Translations under genes and position numbers: made by a program
The notes under the pieces: model-generated
What the model was told of the DNA's origin: nothing
The model's input: only the letters and a program-made list of their open reading frames with translations
The model's database searches: none
Assembly (NCBI GenBank): GCA_021234155.1
Contig: JAJEKV010000062.1
Span: 8,263,408-8,327,407, forward strand
From: Isoetes taiwanensis
Taxonomy: Eukaryota > Streptophyta > Lycopodiopsida > Isoetales > Isoetaceae
Reading direction: 5' to 3'
Length of the DNA stretch: 64,000 bases
Shown here: one piece after another, positions 47,271 through 59,600 of the stretch
Numbering within the stretch: position 1 is the first letter of the stretch
How the letters are laid out: each line of letters begins with the position of its first letter

Positions 47271-49156
47271 TTGCAAGCATTGTTATGCCATTCATGTCTA
47301 GGGAAATCATGACCGAGATGATGAAGGGTTTTGGCTCAAAAGCTTTTGGTTTTGGGCTGCGCTAGTTCTCCTTGAAGTATACATTCTATTTGGAAGTTCT
47401 CTTTGATTTTTTGCTGTGTTTGCTGGAATTGATACTTGGAAGTATCACATTTTGAACTGTAATGTGTTTTTTGAATTGATACTTGAAGTATCATCATATT
47501 TTGAATTGTATACAGGACATGCTTCTTAAATGAATGGAAGAAATTTTGAGTCTCGAAATTTACTGTTGGAAATTTTCAGAATTGTAACTAAGTAAAAAGA
47601 AGAAATGCAAGTAAAAAACAGAATTGCAACCAAGTAACTACATTTCTGGAAAAGAAAATCATAGCAGAATAAGGGGTAAAATGGACAGAATGAACCCTAG
47701 GTTAACTTTACGGGTTGCCCGAAGGGTGTGGAGGGCTGAAAAAGGAATTACCAAATGCCCTTATGCTTTTTACGAGTGTGGGACAAACTCTAAAAACCTA
47801 ACAAGTATATTTCCTATAAAATTTAAGTTAGGCGGAAAGAGCCTATGAAAATCTAGATTTTATCCGAAAAAATATAAAGAAACCCACAGATTTTGACTGA
47901 AAAACTTCTTGCATACAGTATTGCAACATGCCTTTAAGTTTTTATTTTTCCACGAAATGCCCCTTCGAAGCATATATGGTTATGTAGAAACACAAAATTG
48001 TTGATATACCCTTTAAACTTTTTGTATTTCCTGATCCTTGCTACCAATAGAATGCTTTTGCGGGCTTCCGGAAGCGGCCAATTCTTTCAAGCGGCCAAAT
48101 CCTCTTCTGCTTCAATTGTTCCAAGCAATCGCTTCCTTCAAGCGGCAAAATCCTCTTCTGCTCGAATTGTTCTCGGATCAGGCTGGCTCAACTTCTTTTT
48201 TGGATTTCGACCTGCATGTGATTAGACCAGCATGTAAGTTTTCTTTCCTTTTAACGGTTACTTTGCATTGCCCTTGCATTTTAGGTAGAGACTGATTATT
48301 AGTCTGTTCATCCCAACCATCTTGTCTGTGTCTACATGCCAAAAATCTAGATGCATTAATGCCCAAGAGCAGAATGCATCTGTTAGACAATTCAAAATCT
48401 CAAATTATCAAGGTCCAAGAAATCTGATTGCAAGTATTTCTAGATAAAAATCGGAAAGCCAATAGAATAAACTGGACGCAAAATCTTAATGAAGCAAGAA
48501 CACAACTCATTTGCTATTGAATTCTAGAAACTTAAATTATGGATTGTTGTGGACAACTCATTTCCTATTAATTTTAGAAATTAAATTATGGATTGCCTGT
48601 TGTATCTAATTATATCAATACCTGTTCAATCAAGCAAATGTTAAATGGCAATGAAATTGAATTCAAAATAGCGATACAAAGGGTCTAGCAAATACATAAT
48701 ATCTATCCATCTAGCAAAGGATTTGGGCCAAAGGTTGGTAGCAATTCATATGTTTAGTTGCAAGAAGGTGTAGATCTGAGAGGAATCATAGGGACCAGTT
48801 GCAAGAAGCCATAAATCTAAGGAATGTACACTCCTTCCAAATAGATTAAGCGTCAAACTTGTCCTTGATGGGATTGTTTTTCATCGACTCCAGGAGGATA
48901 CTTTTCTATTTTTTAGGCCATGTAGCCTACCTGTCTTTCATGGATGAAATTCAAAAAATACTATAGATTCATAGTTTACGAATATTCGCCACTAAAAATA
49001 TCCCCGTTGTGGAATAATGGAGCGGATATTAAAAAATTCTCTGCCAGCAGCCAAGAGTAAATATTTAAATTTTGGGCGAGTAATATGGTAGGCTCTGCTC
49101 AGAATGGATTTTATCTCGGAATGATGGTCTAGCAATCATAGCTCTAAAGAAAGTTT
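47271..49156. other. Intergenic DNA with a short duplication, no gene seen
   Basis: AT-rich. Near 47370-47510 the phrase TTGATACTTG(G)AAGTATCA is repeated. At 48086-48121 and 48137-48172 a 36-bp phrase beginning TTCAAGCGGC(C/A)AAATCCTC is duplicated with two or three changes (period 51 bp). No credible ORF. Confidence 0.5.
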
Positions 49157-49504
49157 AGAATAGAATAGAATAGAATAGAATAGAATAGAATAGAATAGAT
49201 TTTTTATCGTCCACAGAGACCAATTAGCCTATGAAACCCAAACAAAAAGAAAGCAGCAAGCATATTATTGTCAGGATTAAAAAACCCTGCTCCGAAGGGT
49301 TTTCGAGGGAAAAACCTTAGCAGTAATAAGTATGCTGGTACGCTGTACAATTGTATAGGACAATTCAATACTGTTTCGGATGACACAACTGAGTCTGTGC
49401 ATCCATAACCTCCTGAAGGTATGACCCCAACAAGCCCACGGACGCCGTATTTCAATAACTCATGCAATGGCTGGCCAGTCACTAGTAACCGAACATACTG
49501 TGCT
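49157..49504 (-). mobile_element. LINE D: 3' fragment of a non-LTR element, minus strand, (ATTCT)n tail
   Basis: On the minus strand the fragment ends AATTGGTCTCTGTGGACGAT, AAAAAAT and then (ATTCT)n, seen as (AATAG)n at 49157-49199. The same end, CGATTGGTCTCCGTGGACGA then (ATTCT)n, closes LINE C at 53918-53963. Both have a stem-loop about 100 bp upstream of the tail (here CGAAAACCCTTCGGAGCAGG GTTTTTT on the minus strand, 49269-49306). The fragment is 5'-truncated and abuts a copy of the dispersed ATACTAAATAGTAT repeat. Confidence 0.7.
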
Positions 49505-49670
49505 TGAATATCTAGCATCATAACAGGGGTTTTTTTTGTAATTTTATACGATTTTTGGCATGGTTTTCCTATGATTTTGGTGTCGTATTTGTTGGGGCAT
49601 ACTAAATAGTATTTCTAGAGTGCGTCATTTTTGGAGCGTTGATTTGGATTAGGTTAAACAATATAACGGC
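49505..49670. repeat. Dispersed repeat with ATACTAAATAGTAT palindrome (copy 2)
   Basis: ATATCTAGCATCATAACAGG, a T run, TTTTATACG and GGCATACTAAATAGTATTT with TAGAGTGCG, matching 33665-33830. A shorter third copy is at 51823-51910 (GGCATACTAATCAGTATATC). Confidence 0.6.
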
Positions 49671-52115
49671 CATGAGCATCAATATGTAGGTATTACTCTC
49701 TCCTCCGGATGAACTAGGAATTTGCCGCCCCAATTCAGAAACTAGACTCCGAGCCGGTTCCAACGAGGTAAAGGTCGCTACAATCCGACCTCTGGTTGCC
49801 AAGATATCCAATTGAAGGTGAGGTTCTATTTATAGATCTTTCTGCGACTTTAGCCTTTTTTAGCAGGTAGTTGCCTTTTTTCTCAAAATATCTCCTTGCC
49901 TTTAATTAGATTATATGACTTATCATATGGGATATTATCTATGATTTTTTCTCAACCAATAATAATCCCAATGATAGTGCCTCGACCCCTTCCATAAATA
50001 TCAATGGTTCCTCACATCCAAATGCTATGTTATCCTATGCCCCTTTATATTATTAGGTGGCATTAGGAATAACATTTACATAGTATTTGCCATAATTCCA
50101 ATAACCCATTCGCCGTGGACCACCCCGTGCTTGCTCCATATCAGCTGACATCATCTGTCATGCACATTAACTATTTTGTTCTTATTTTCCATAATTAATG
50201 ATTAAAAAGCTTCATTCCCTCAAAAAAAAAAAAAACACGAAACTGATTAGATGAGATAATAAAGTTATGGCTTAGGACAATGCAATACACAAAAGAATGA
50301 AACATTGCAAGTCATAATAAAAGGCAAAGTTGTAACAGGTAGAAGACACTATAACACTGTATATTAAGAGATGCAGCAGTGCAATTGTTATGAAAACATG
50401 CACATATACGTACATATATTTAAATTACGTCTAAAAGGCATCTCTTAGAACAATTGACAATTGGTGACATTGTAAATGAACGTCATCTTTTACAGCTTCG
50501 TGTTCTTGTATCATGCACATATTGGTAAAATCTTGTAGTTCCAACATTGGATATGCAACATTGGATGTGTAGCTACATTTTTTTAAAAATATCCTTCGCA
50601 AATAGTAGTCCATTAATGCATCCTCGTACATATTCAAAGGTTTTTCCCTTGAAAACCTTTCAAGTTGCCTAGAAAAATTAACCAAATATGAGCATATCAT
50701 ACATCATCAGAAAAAACCTGGAGAGAGCTTTCCAATGCAGTAAAAAACACTCAAAACAAAATCTGAATTCAAATATACAATAGTTTGGTAAAAAAGAACC
50801 TCTCATAGAAATCTTAAACCTTTTTTTCCAACCAAAATTTTGTAAAAAGCATTTGCAAGTGTAATCTAGCACAATGCATTCTTATTAGATTATTACCACA
50901 TTGTAGTTTTTCAGGAGGTGGTGAACAAAACTACATTCTATCTTCCATGTTTTATTTAAAACAGTTCCTTTATTCATATACTGAATATATCATATGGATG
51001 CAAATTATTCCTACTGTATCGCCTTATAATTGTGGTCTCCATGAGACTTGTTTATTCCAACAAGTCAAATAATATACTGCTGCCTATCATTCCCTTAAGT
51101 ATCTGCATATAATCCCATAGTAACAACATTAATATAAAACTCTATGCATAACAAACCATTTAAAGACTCTTAAATACATCTTTGAATACATCGGGCTCCA
51201 TTGCACACTCCTCAAAGGGTATACAAAATTAAAAATATGTTTCCAAAATTTCAAAAAAAAAAACATAGTTTGTATTTTGTTCATGTCAAGCATCAACATT
51301 ATAGTTGATAGTATTATACAAAAGATACTCTATCGTTTTATATAAATAAGCCCACTGCCAGCAATCATCCAGAACCTATTGCATATATTGTTCATAAAAG
51401 AAGAGATACCAAAACCCCTTTTTCACTTCATAGTACTAGTCCATGTAGGTGTTTTTGTCAAGCCAACTGCAACTTATGAGCCACAACTTCAAGATTCTTG
51501 CATCCTATCAAAGCATAAAAGAAGAAAAGAGACAATGGGAAGAAAATCATGTACCTGTAGCCAACCGCCAAAACATTAGCAAAAAACTGGTGATGTTTGA
51601 AGGGCCAAAAGGTACTTTGGGATTTTCAACTCTTTATTGATCTCCCATTGTACCTTTTATCCTTTAAGTAAGAAAAAGAAGCAAGAATCAACAAGTAAAC
51701 TGCAATATGTAAAGTAATATCTTTCCTATGTTGTAAGATCAATGAGACCTTATTGTATTTAATCCTGTGATCACAATTAAATAGTGAACCACCAGTCAAT
51801 CAAACTCATGGATCATCTCCTATGGTTTTTATATGATTTCATGGGCGTATTGCACGAGGCATACTAATCAGTATATCTAGAGTGCACACTGGATTCATAT
51901 ATTTGAATGGCATTTTATCTATGGTTTCACAATGGTTTTGCCTTGCATGTTTTTGTTCCTTAAAAACTTAATTAATTTAATTTTATGAAGGCCATGCAAG
52001 CAACGAGGCACTGAACTTTAGGGTTCAACTTTAGGGTTCGTGGAGTGAAGGGGATTTAGAGGAGAGATACACGGTGAAGGGGATTTAGGGAATTTCCGGC
52101 AGTTTTCTCCTTGCT
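49671..52115. other. Intergenic DNA, no gene seen
   Basis: About 2.4 kb, strongly AT-rich, with short poly(A) runs (50220, 51251). A minus-strand stretch at 50431-50670 has an acceptor-like TTCTAG before an open frame (QLERFSREKPLNMYEDAL) that could be an isolated exon, but I cannot assign it. The diverged third copy of the ATACTAAATAGTAT repeat is at 51823-51910. Confidence 0.4.
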
Positions 52116-54050
52116 ATGGCTTCCACAGCAGGTGTAGGCATTCCACCTGACCAAGAAACTATTTGAGCTGCAGCTTTAGTAGGGCAACCCGCCCAGTTGG
52201 TTAAGGACATCATTGCAGAAGAGCCAGTTGGGCCTGCAATGGTGCACCCTGCAGAAACTGCAGTTCAAGGTTCAGTGTGGTCTGATTTGTTGGAGGGAGG
52301 GGTGAAGCATGCCTCAATTGTAGGACTTGGGCTTCAAATATTGCAACAGGTAAAGTGCGATATAGCCTTTTCTGCAATTTGTAAACAACTCTCTTGCATA
52401 TGAAACAGTGAATAAATATTTCATATGGATTTCTTACATAGTTGTTAACAGTTATCTTGCATATGAAACTAGTTATTCTTCCTTTTTACATGGTGCTATA
52501 TCTTCTTTCCCCAACATTGTTTGGTCTGTACATTGACCAGTTGGAACAGTGGCTCATGGACAATGGGGGTGGCGGGACCCAACTTTTGCATCAGGTCATC
52601 AGACAACTCATCTATGCAGACGATGTTGACCTCTTAGCTCACACTCCAGAGGATATGCAGTCTCACTTAGATGCTCTGGATACATTCTGCCAGGCCACAG
52701 ACATGAACGTCAATCTGGCCAAGACCAAGGTGGTCCTAATCTCATCCTCACGCCATCCAAGGCCCCCTTCATTCACTTATCGAGGGCAACAAGTGGAGGT
52801 GACACCCACCTACAAGTATCTGGGAGTGGAGTTTCCTTCTACACTATGCTGGGACACTTCCATAAGATTTGTAGCGTAGCAAAGAAGGCCGAAAGCACTC
52901 TATGCAATGCGAACAATAACCACAGAGCGTAACTATATGATTGGGGCATCGTGCACATCCGTTCGTGGTATTGGTAGAGCGTTCTCTTTTGTAACGGAGT
53001 TGAAGTCCGGGGCCCAAGTGGTGTCCCTTGCTACTTGAGGCGACTTAGAACAAAGTGCGCGAAGGCCTTCTTAGCACGGGCACTTCTGAGTGAAATCCAC
53101 GGTCCCATATCAAATTTTGTTGCAGGAGACAGAGCGAAGCGGCCCTTGATAGACACATCGTGTATTTTAAGGTGGTAAATATGGATGATGATCGCTCTAC
53201 CGCGACTTGGCTTATGCAAAGGGCAATGGGACCACAACGACTCAAGAATTGTTGGAAGGATAAAAGAGTGCAAAGTGGCTAACTAGATGGAATGTCCAGA
53301 GCACATGTGCATCCGTGTAGAAACAGAGGCGCATCGTGACAACCCGAGATGTTACCTTGATGCTTGTTTCTCCAAGCAAGCTTTGGGATTCCGTGGCTCG
53401 AGCAAGTCAAAACAAAGACATTACAAGCAAAGACATAAATCCCACATTAGAACGAAGCCCACAATAGCTACCTACGCTCACATCCGCCCATGAAAAAGCG
53501 CAGCATATCGCCTCCATTCAAGACATGTGCCCACCATCTCCCGGATTGAGACAGTCGATGGATTGGGGAGCCACAGGATAGGGTTTGTCGGTCTTTGCGG
53601 ATGGGAGCCGTTGAGGATGAGTGTCACACTTTCCGTGAGCTGCCCAAAGATATGATCGATTTGGACACGCTTATGCTCAATTGATTAGACCCGATGAGCC
53701 GCTACACATGATACCGGGCACGACTTCGTGCGGCTCACTTTCGGATCGTACATTCGGGGAAGTCTTGGACTTGAGGGCTCGGATATGCCCCTGGCCAACC
53801 ATTTAATTGATGTCGCTAGCCTTATTGTCGCCACGGTTTTCCTCGAAAACCCTTCCGGTGGGGGTTTTTAATCCGGCAAGAATGTGATCGCTGCGCTTTT
53901 TGTATTGGGTCCCATAGGCCGATTGGTCTCCGTGGACGATAAAAACAATTCTATTCTATTCTATTCTTTCAGCTGAATGGTATAACTCCAGTTCTGTATT
54001 TCGTACCACAAATTCTTCAACAATCTGGTGCACAGGATGTGTTATCCAAG
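52116..54050 (+). pseudogene. Tonoplast monosaccharide transporter (TMT/TST-like) fragment, copy 1, with LINE in its intron
   Basis: The first exon piece (about 52169-52349) encodes AALVGQPAQLVKDIIAEEPV, GPAMVHPAETAVQGSVWSDL and ASIVGLGLQILQQ. This is the end of the long central loop and the start of helix 7 of TMT/TST proteins, vacuolar proton-coupled sugar antiporters of the major facilitator superfamily. An ATG at 52116 reads MASTAGVGIPPDQETI and then hits a TGA (52164-52166). The exon ends at a GT donor (52350). The intron contains LINE C. The next exon resumes at 53973 (LNGITPVLYFVPQILQQSGA) and is cut after VLSK at 54050. The rest of the transporter (about 700 residues normally) is absent. 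Confidence 0.75.
52510..53963 (+). mobile_element. LINE C: 5'-truncated LINE inserted in the transporter intron, (ATTCT)n tail
   Basis: Begins within RT (SPTLFGLYIDQLEQWLMDNG), then QLIYADDVDLLAHTPEDMQS with an intact YADD (52610-52655), MNVNLAKTKVVLIS, and YKYLGVEFPS. Downstream it is broken by frameshifts. The 3' end carries a stem-loop (CGAAAACCCTTCCGGTGGGG GTTTTT near 53842-53866) and (ATTCT)n. TTCTTTC flanks it on both sides (52503-52509 and 53964-53970), and the uninterrupted intron copy near 54770 has a single TTCTTTC. So this is a clear target-site duplication. Confidence 0.85.
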
Positions 54051-54058
54051 ATTCTGAG

Positions 54059-54969
54059 ATGGAAAGCAAATGGTTTGAGGGTTTTATTTCGGATGAAATT
54101 TTGGAATGTGTATTTGAACATCTGGATGATCCATTAGATCGAAGTGCTGTTTCCCAGGTATGCCGCCAATGGCATAATACTGATGCCCAGACCTGTAAGC
54201 ATGTTAGAGTGGTTTCATCTTATTCTGTGAATGCTTCTGTCCTTGTGAAACGCTTTAGAAATCTAAAGAGTTTCAAGATTAAGGGAAAGCCTAGGCCTTA
54301 TGATTTTGATCTGATTGTAAGAAACTGGGGTGGATATGTTAGACCTTGGATTTCAGAGCTTGTTGCAGCACGAAAACAATATGGTGCTTTCCCTGTCCTT
54401 CAGTCTATTCATCTTCCTCGTATGGAGGTTACTGACGAGGACCTTGATGCTTTAGCTGGGGCGTTTGCTAACTCCTTACAGTCATTGACGCTGAATAAGT
54501 GCGCTGGATTGACGCACCCTGCAGAAACTACAGTTCAAGGTCCAGTGTGGTCTGATTTGTTGGAGAGAGGGATGAAGCATGCCTTAATTGTAGGACTTGG
54601 GCTTCAAATATTGCAACAGGTAAAGTGCGATATAGCCTTTTCTGCAATTTGTAAACAACTGTCTTGCATATGAAACAATGAATAAATATTTCATACGGAT
54701 TTCTTACATAGTTCTTAACAGTTGTCTTGCATATGAAACTAGTTATTCTTCCTTTTTACATTATGCTATGTCTTCTTTCAGCTGAATGGTATAACTCCAG
54801 TTCTGTATTTCGTACCACAAATTCTTCAACAATCTGGTGCACAGGATGTGTTATCCAAGGCTGGTATCAGTGGACCATCAGCATCAATACTAGCCAGTGG
54901 TGTAATGTCTTTCTTCATAGTCCCATGTATTGTGCTTGCGATGAGATTCATGGATAGCGAAGGGCGTAG
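54059..54969 (+). pseudogene. COI1-like F-box exon fused in frame to transporter (TST-like) exons, copy 2
   Basis: An ATG at 54059 starts an ORF whose first about 152 residues match the N-terminus of COI1, the jasmonate co-receptor F-box/LRR protein: ISDEILECVFEHLDDPLDRS, VCRQWHNTDAQTCKHVRVVS, FKIKGKPRPYDFDLIVRNWG, GYVRPWISEL, LQSLTLNKCAGLT. At about 54514 it passes without a frame change into transporter sequence HPAETTVQGPVWSDLL and IVGLGLQILQQ, up to a GT donor after 54619. A 162-bp intron ends at 54781. The exon 54782-54969 continues in phase: LNGITPVLYFVPQILQQSGA, ASILASGVMSFFIVPCIVLA, MRFMDSEGRR, then a donor. No later transporter exon was found. It keeps the F-box and first leucine-rich repeats but lacks most of the LRR domain, so a hormone-receptor function is not expected. 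Whether it is transcribed is unknown. Confidence 0.75.
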
Positions 54970-55058
54970 GTAAAACAATTCTTACCCTAATCGACAAATC
55001 TCGTCATTTATAGTTTTGGGTTTTCCAACTAACTTGCATTACATGATGGTTATGCAAA

Positions 55059-55580
55059 ATGAAGGCCTTGTTCTTTCCGCAGATGTGTCAGGTATTTCTC
55101 TTTTTTTCACAACCTTATTGGATATGGAGCTATGCTAGATATTCTGGCATGGGTGATACAGCTTGTGTAGCAAAAAACATATCATCTGGCACTATATTTT
55201 TTGCACTTTGTTTGGACAATAGGATTGGAAACTATAGTTTAGATCTTAGGCTTGATAATCCTGACCCAGCAAAGACTCTTCTCAACAAATGGGACATGCT
55301 CAATGCAACCAAATGCCAAAATCTTAATCCTGCAGATAGAAGAATTCAAGCATTTCAAGATCTAGAAGCAGTTCCACATGCAACTTTTTTGAGATTCAAA
55401 GCAGATGGAAATGTGACAGTCAACTATTGGGATGGACAAAAATATGATTGGAGTGTCTTCATATATGAGGTTCTTTGCAAATCCTTGAGAAAAATGATTA
55501 AAAAAATTGCTAATTTGATTTTATTAGCTTTTGAGTTTGTTTACAAGATGCATGAACTGTTACATGCTTCAAAGCCATAG
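55059..55580 (+). pseudogene. Unassigned coding fragment, weakly lectin-domain-like
   Basis: An open frame of 173 codons. TTCTTTCCGCAG before 55082 could be a splice acceptor, with the exon then starting MCQVFLFFSQPYW. It reads SYARYSGMGDTACVAKN, FALCLDNRIGNYSLDLRLDN, ATFLRFKADGNVTVNYWDGQ and YDWSVFIYEVL, then becomes Lys/Leu-rich and likely intronic. The phrase FLRFKADGNVTVNYWD recalls the LRLDxDGNLRxYSWD motif of bulb-type lectin (S-domain) proteins. This is a weak resemblance and I would not name it. It could be a third captured host-gene piece next to the COI1 and transporter fragments. Confidence 0.35.
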
Positions 55581-55700
55581 AATGGCTACGAATTATATCG
55601 AGTATGATGTTATCCACTATTTTATTTATGTTGATATGAAAGCAAATATAGTGAACAGAACTTCCATGCATCTGTAAATGTATATTTATGCCCTAATGGC

Positions 55701-56610
55701 ATGATAGCCAGATTATTTGTTAGCCATTATTATTTGAACTATGAAGTTGCCCTGATGCATGAACTATTTAATGGCATGTCTGATGCAAGCTCTGAAGTTC
55801 AAATGCACTATTATTCTCTAAATATTCCAGGGTTTCCTTTGTATTCTAATGTTATCGAAGACTTTCCTCCAGAGTTACAGGATTCCAAGTTCATTTCTGC
55901 CATTGCTAATGAGATTGGACTCCATTTGCAACACTCCATAACCAACGACATCACCAAGGTTTGCGTGGCAAGGCCCATTCATCGTGATTTGCCTCAAACA
56001 ATTGTTGTCCAAAGTGGGCCCATGTTCTTTCCATTTAAGCTGTCCTTGTTGAATGGTCATGAGCTAGCTCTCATGTTTCCCGAGGCCCCTCTCTTTGCTC
56101 AATATCGTAGGGTTCACCAACAGGATTCTCCATCTGCTCCTCCGGCACTCCATGCTCCTAGATCAGCTCCCACCTCAGTGGATATCTCACAAGTCCCTGT
56201 GCCTGTGATTGCCCCCCCTGCTCTTCTAGTTGCAGCTCCTCCACCTCAGTCTCTGGATCACCAAATGTTGAGACTGGCTGAAATCCAGAAATCGCAAGAG
56301 CAAATTGAAGAGGCTCGTGGGCAGTATATGGACATTGATCGGCGTGGCATCCACCCACCACCTAAACATCCACCGGCTCTTCGTCAACCACGAAAGTCTG
56401 CTAAGGGATCTAATTCCTCAAGGCGTCCCAGCCCTCGGTTCTGCCCGGATGGCTTTGCCCCTCCGATTGCATCCCATGGTGGTCGCTTTGATCCCGCCGG
56501 TGGGCTGATTTGGTTGATGAGGTTGCTGCCATGCCAGGTGCCCAGGAAACATCCTCAAGTTCCCTTGAGACACCAGTGGTCTCATCTGAATTGGCTCCAT
56601 CACAAGATCA
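55701..56610 (+). pseudogene. ORF1-like region of LINE E
   Basis: An open frame runs from 55701. PPELQDSKFISAIANEIGLH, VCVARPIHRDLPQTIVV and GPMFFPFKLSLLNGHELAL follow the pattern of plant L1 ORF1 proteins (block LPxEF...IxxxLGxxL...RxCVxxD...LP). After it come Pro/Ala-rich and Ser/Arg-rich stretches (PPALHAPRSAPTSVD, KSAKGSNSSRRPSPRF). No CCHC zinc knuckle is obvious. Nucleic-acid binding is inferred from the family. Confidence 0.6.
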
Positions 56611-59600
56611 ATGCGGTTAGTCTCATGGAATGTTCAGGGGGTAGCCTCCTCCCCCTCAAGCGAGTCGTATTTCTTTTTACTTATCTAGATTGGATGCTCG
56701 GTTTGTATGTCTTCAAGAGCATAAGTGTCGAGGGGAGACGATCAAAGCTTGCGGACATGATTGGTCGCAGTTTAATGTCCTTATCACAAAGAAATGATTA
56801 CGATCCCGGTCAGGGTCGGATAGCATGGCTTCCTTCCTTGCTAGTCATCTTTACTCAGCCGATCGCTTTGGTCGTTGGGCCCCTAATTGTATGGCAGGAA
56901 CAAGGGGTTAAATATGGTCTAATTAATGTTTATGCCCACAATAGACCTCATCGAGAGCTTCTTTGTGGGCCTCTTTTGCGAGGGACGATACTCGGCCTTT
57001 GGGCTGCCACATTTTATGGCTTCTTGTTGGGGATCTCAATATGGTGGAAGTGGAGTCCGGTCGGTTGGGGGGCATCTCTCAAGCAGTGGTGTCGGTTTTG
57101 AACGCCAGCAGTGGCTTCGTCTACTCCATGACTGCAACCTCTCGGAGATTGATGGTGAAGGTGCCTTCACTTGGTGCAATGGTCAAGTTGGTGGGGGTCG
57201 CGCAAGCTCTCGGTTGGATAGAGCTTATTGGAATGCAGATACAGTTGTGGCACTTCCAGGTCTCTTTCGATTCTGTCTCAGAGATAACTCAGTTTCAGAC
57301 CACCATCCACAATTCATTTCAGACGAGCCCCTGCAGCAGCGGCGACCTGGAAGGACGTGTTTTCGCTTGAACGTGAAGTTCCTAAAGGATGCTGACTTTC
57401 AAGAAGGTTGCAAGAAATACTTGGACAACTGCCTTCAATCGACGTCGAGGTATGACTGGCATAGTGGATGCAATTGCGGCAGTCAAGGGTTTGCCAAAGA
57501 ATGGGGTCGAGAGTCTGCAGCAGCAGGTCGTGCTTTACTGGACACTTTGTATCAGGACCTGCTCCATTCTCGACAGGGACGTCTTTTAGGTGTTCATGAT
57601 CGTGATATTTTGGCACAGATCCAAGCATTGGAGGAGGAGCAAATTCAGAAAGCAAAGATGAAGGCAGGTCTGCAGCGGTTTCTGATGGAGACCGTTGTAC
57701 AGGCTTCTTTTTTCGTGCAGCTAAGAGGCGTCGCATGACATCAACCATGTCCTCATTACTTTTGCCAATTGTTTTGATGCTAATAGAGCCGACTGAACTC
57801 ATGCAGCATCTGCATAACTACTTCCAGTCGTTTTTTGCTGAGAAACATCTTCCCTTTCAATCAGAAATGCAAGATGCTGTTTTGTCTAGGATTTCCCCCA
57901 TCATCTCTGGTGAGCATCGCGAGACAATAGAGGCGGCTATGACAGCTGACGATTTAAAATCGGCGCCTTTTGAATAAAAAAAGAGGCAAATGCCCAGGTT
58001 TGGATGGTTTGCCAATTGAGTTCTTCCAGAAGTATTGGGAATGGCTGGAGCCAGATGTGTATGATGCTTTCTGTGACTTTCGGCGGTCCACTGCTTTAAC
58101 TAGAATTCTAAACACAGGTGCCATCTCACTCATCCCCAAGGTCAAGGATCCTCAGACTATTTCAGATTGGCGGCCCATCACCTTATTGTCATCCGTATAT
58201 AAGATCTTCGCCAAGGCTTTTGCAGAGCGGGTAAAGGACATCTTGGCAGAGTCCATCTCAACAACCCAGTCAGGTTTTCTTCCAAAACGGTGCATTTTGA
58301 ATAATGTTGCTGCTGCTTACGAGGGAATTTATTGGGCACGTAGGCAAAACCTTCCAGTTGTATACCTTAAGCTTGATTTTGCAAAAGCTTATGACAGTGT
58401 CAGCTGGGAATTCATACGCCGTTGTATGCTAAGACTGGGATTTGGGGAACAATTCACATCAGATATTATGAAGCTGCATATCTCTGCTCGGGCGACTGTC
58501 CTGTTCCATGGTGAGCCGTCACATGCCTTTTCACTCGGTCGTGGTATTCGCCAGGGATGCCCTTTAGCACCATTGCTTTTCACAATTGTTGCAGAGGCTT
58601 TGTCACAGTTATTCACCATTGCAACGACAGAGGGACTTCTCCATGGTCTTGCAATGGAGGACGGCACACAAGAGGTTTGCAATCAATATGCAGACGACAC
58701 GTTCCTCTTCCTAGTCGCTAATGATGAGAATCTTGCTGCTCCCAAAATGCTTTTAGACACTTTTTTCACCGGCTTCGGTGTTCTTATGGGGTGGGCGATG
58801 TGTACGACTTTGTGGACATTGGATAATCCGGCTCGGCATGTGTTCATGATTATCCATGGAAATTCAGTTGGCATCCATGTTACTATGGGAGCTGCATGGG
58901 AGGAGATCATTAGAGGTTTGGAGAAGCACTTGTTCTGGTGGTCCACTGCTAAGTTGTCTCTTGCAGTCGACATCTTTTTGTCGCCAAGTGGGTCCTTAGT
59001 AGTACCCATGTTTATATGGCATCCTTCATTGCTAGCACCACGGATCAAAGTCGTGAGCTCATTGCAATAGTTGAACTTTATTTGGGCAGTGTATTGAGGA
59101 AGGTCTTTGTGGTTAAGGTGGCTTGGTCGAAGTGCATCCTTCCAAAATGGGGGGTGGTGCGGGTATGATGGACTTCTTATCTGCAGAGCAAAGTGCTTAT
59201 TTCAAAGTTCATTTGGAGACTCGAATGGGGAGGATGACTCTCCCGATTCACGCCTTCTTAGACAAGCCCTTGGTCACTGTATCCCTCTAGGCAAAAGGGT
59301 TGTCAAACCCAGTCCTACCTTGGGCTTTATTTCAGATTCTGCGGCATTTTCCAAGCGCTTCTCCATTTTTGCGCGTGGCTTGTTGGCGGCATGGGAGGCG
59401 ATCCGGACATCTTTTTTACGGCCATGCCCCTCTATCCACACCCTATTGGAGACTCCATGGTGGTGGGCACCACTGCCTCCAAACCCCTCAGCACCTCCAT
59501 TGGCAGCCTCAGTTCATCCCCTTATACAAAGACGATGGGTTCTTGCAGGTGTTGTCTCTATTCAAGCATGGTATGAGGAGGGTAAGCCCTCTTGTCTTGG

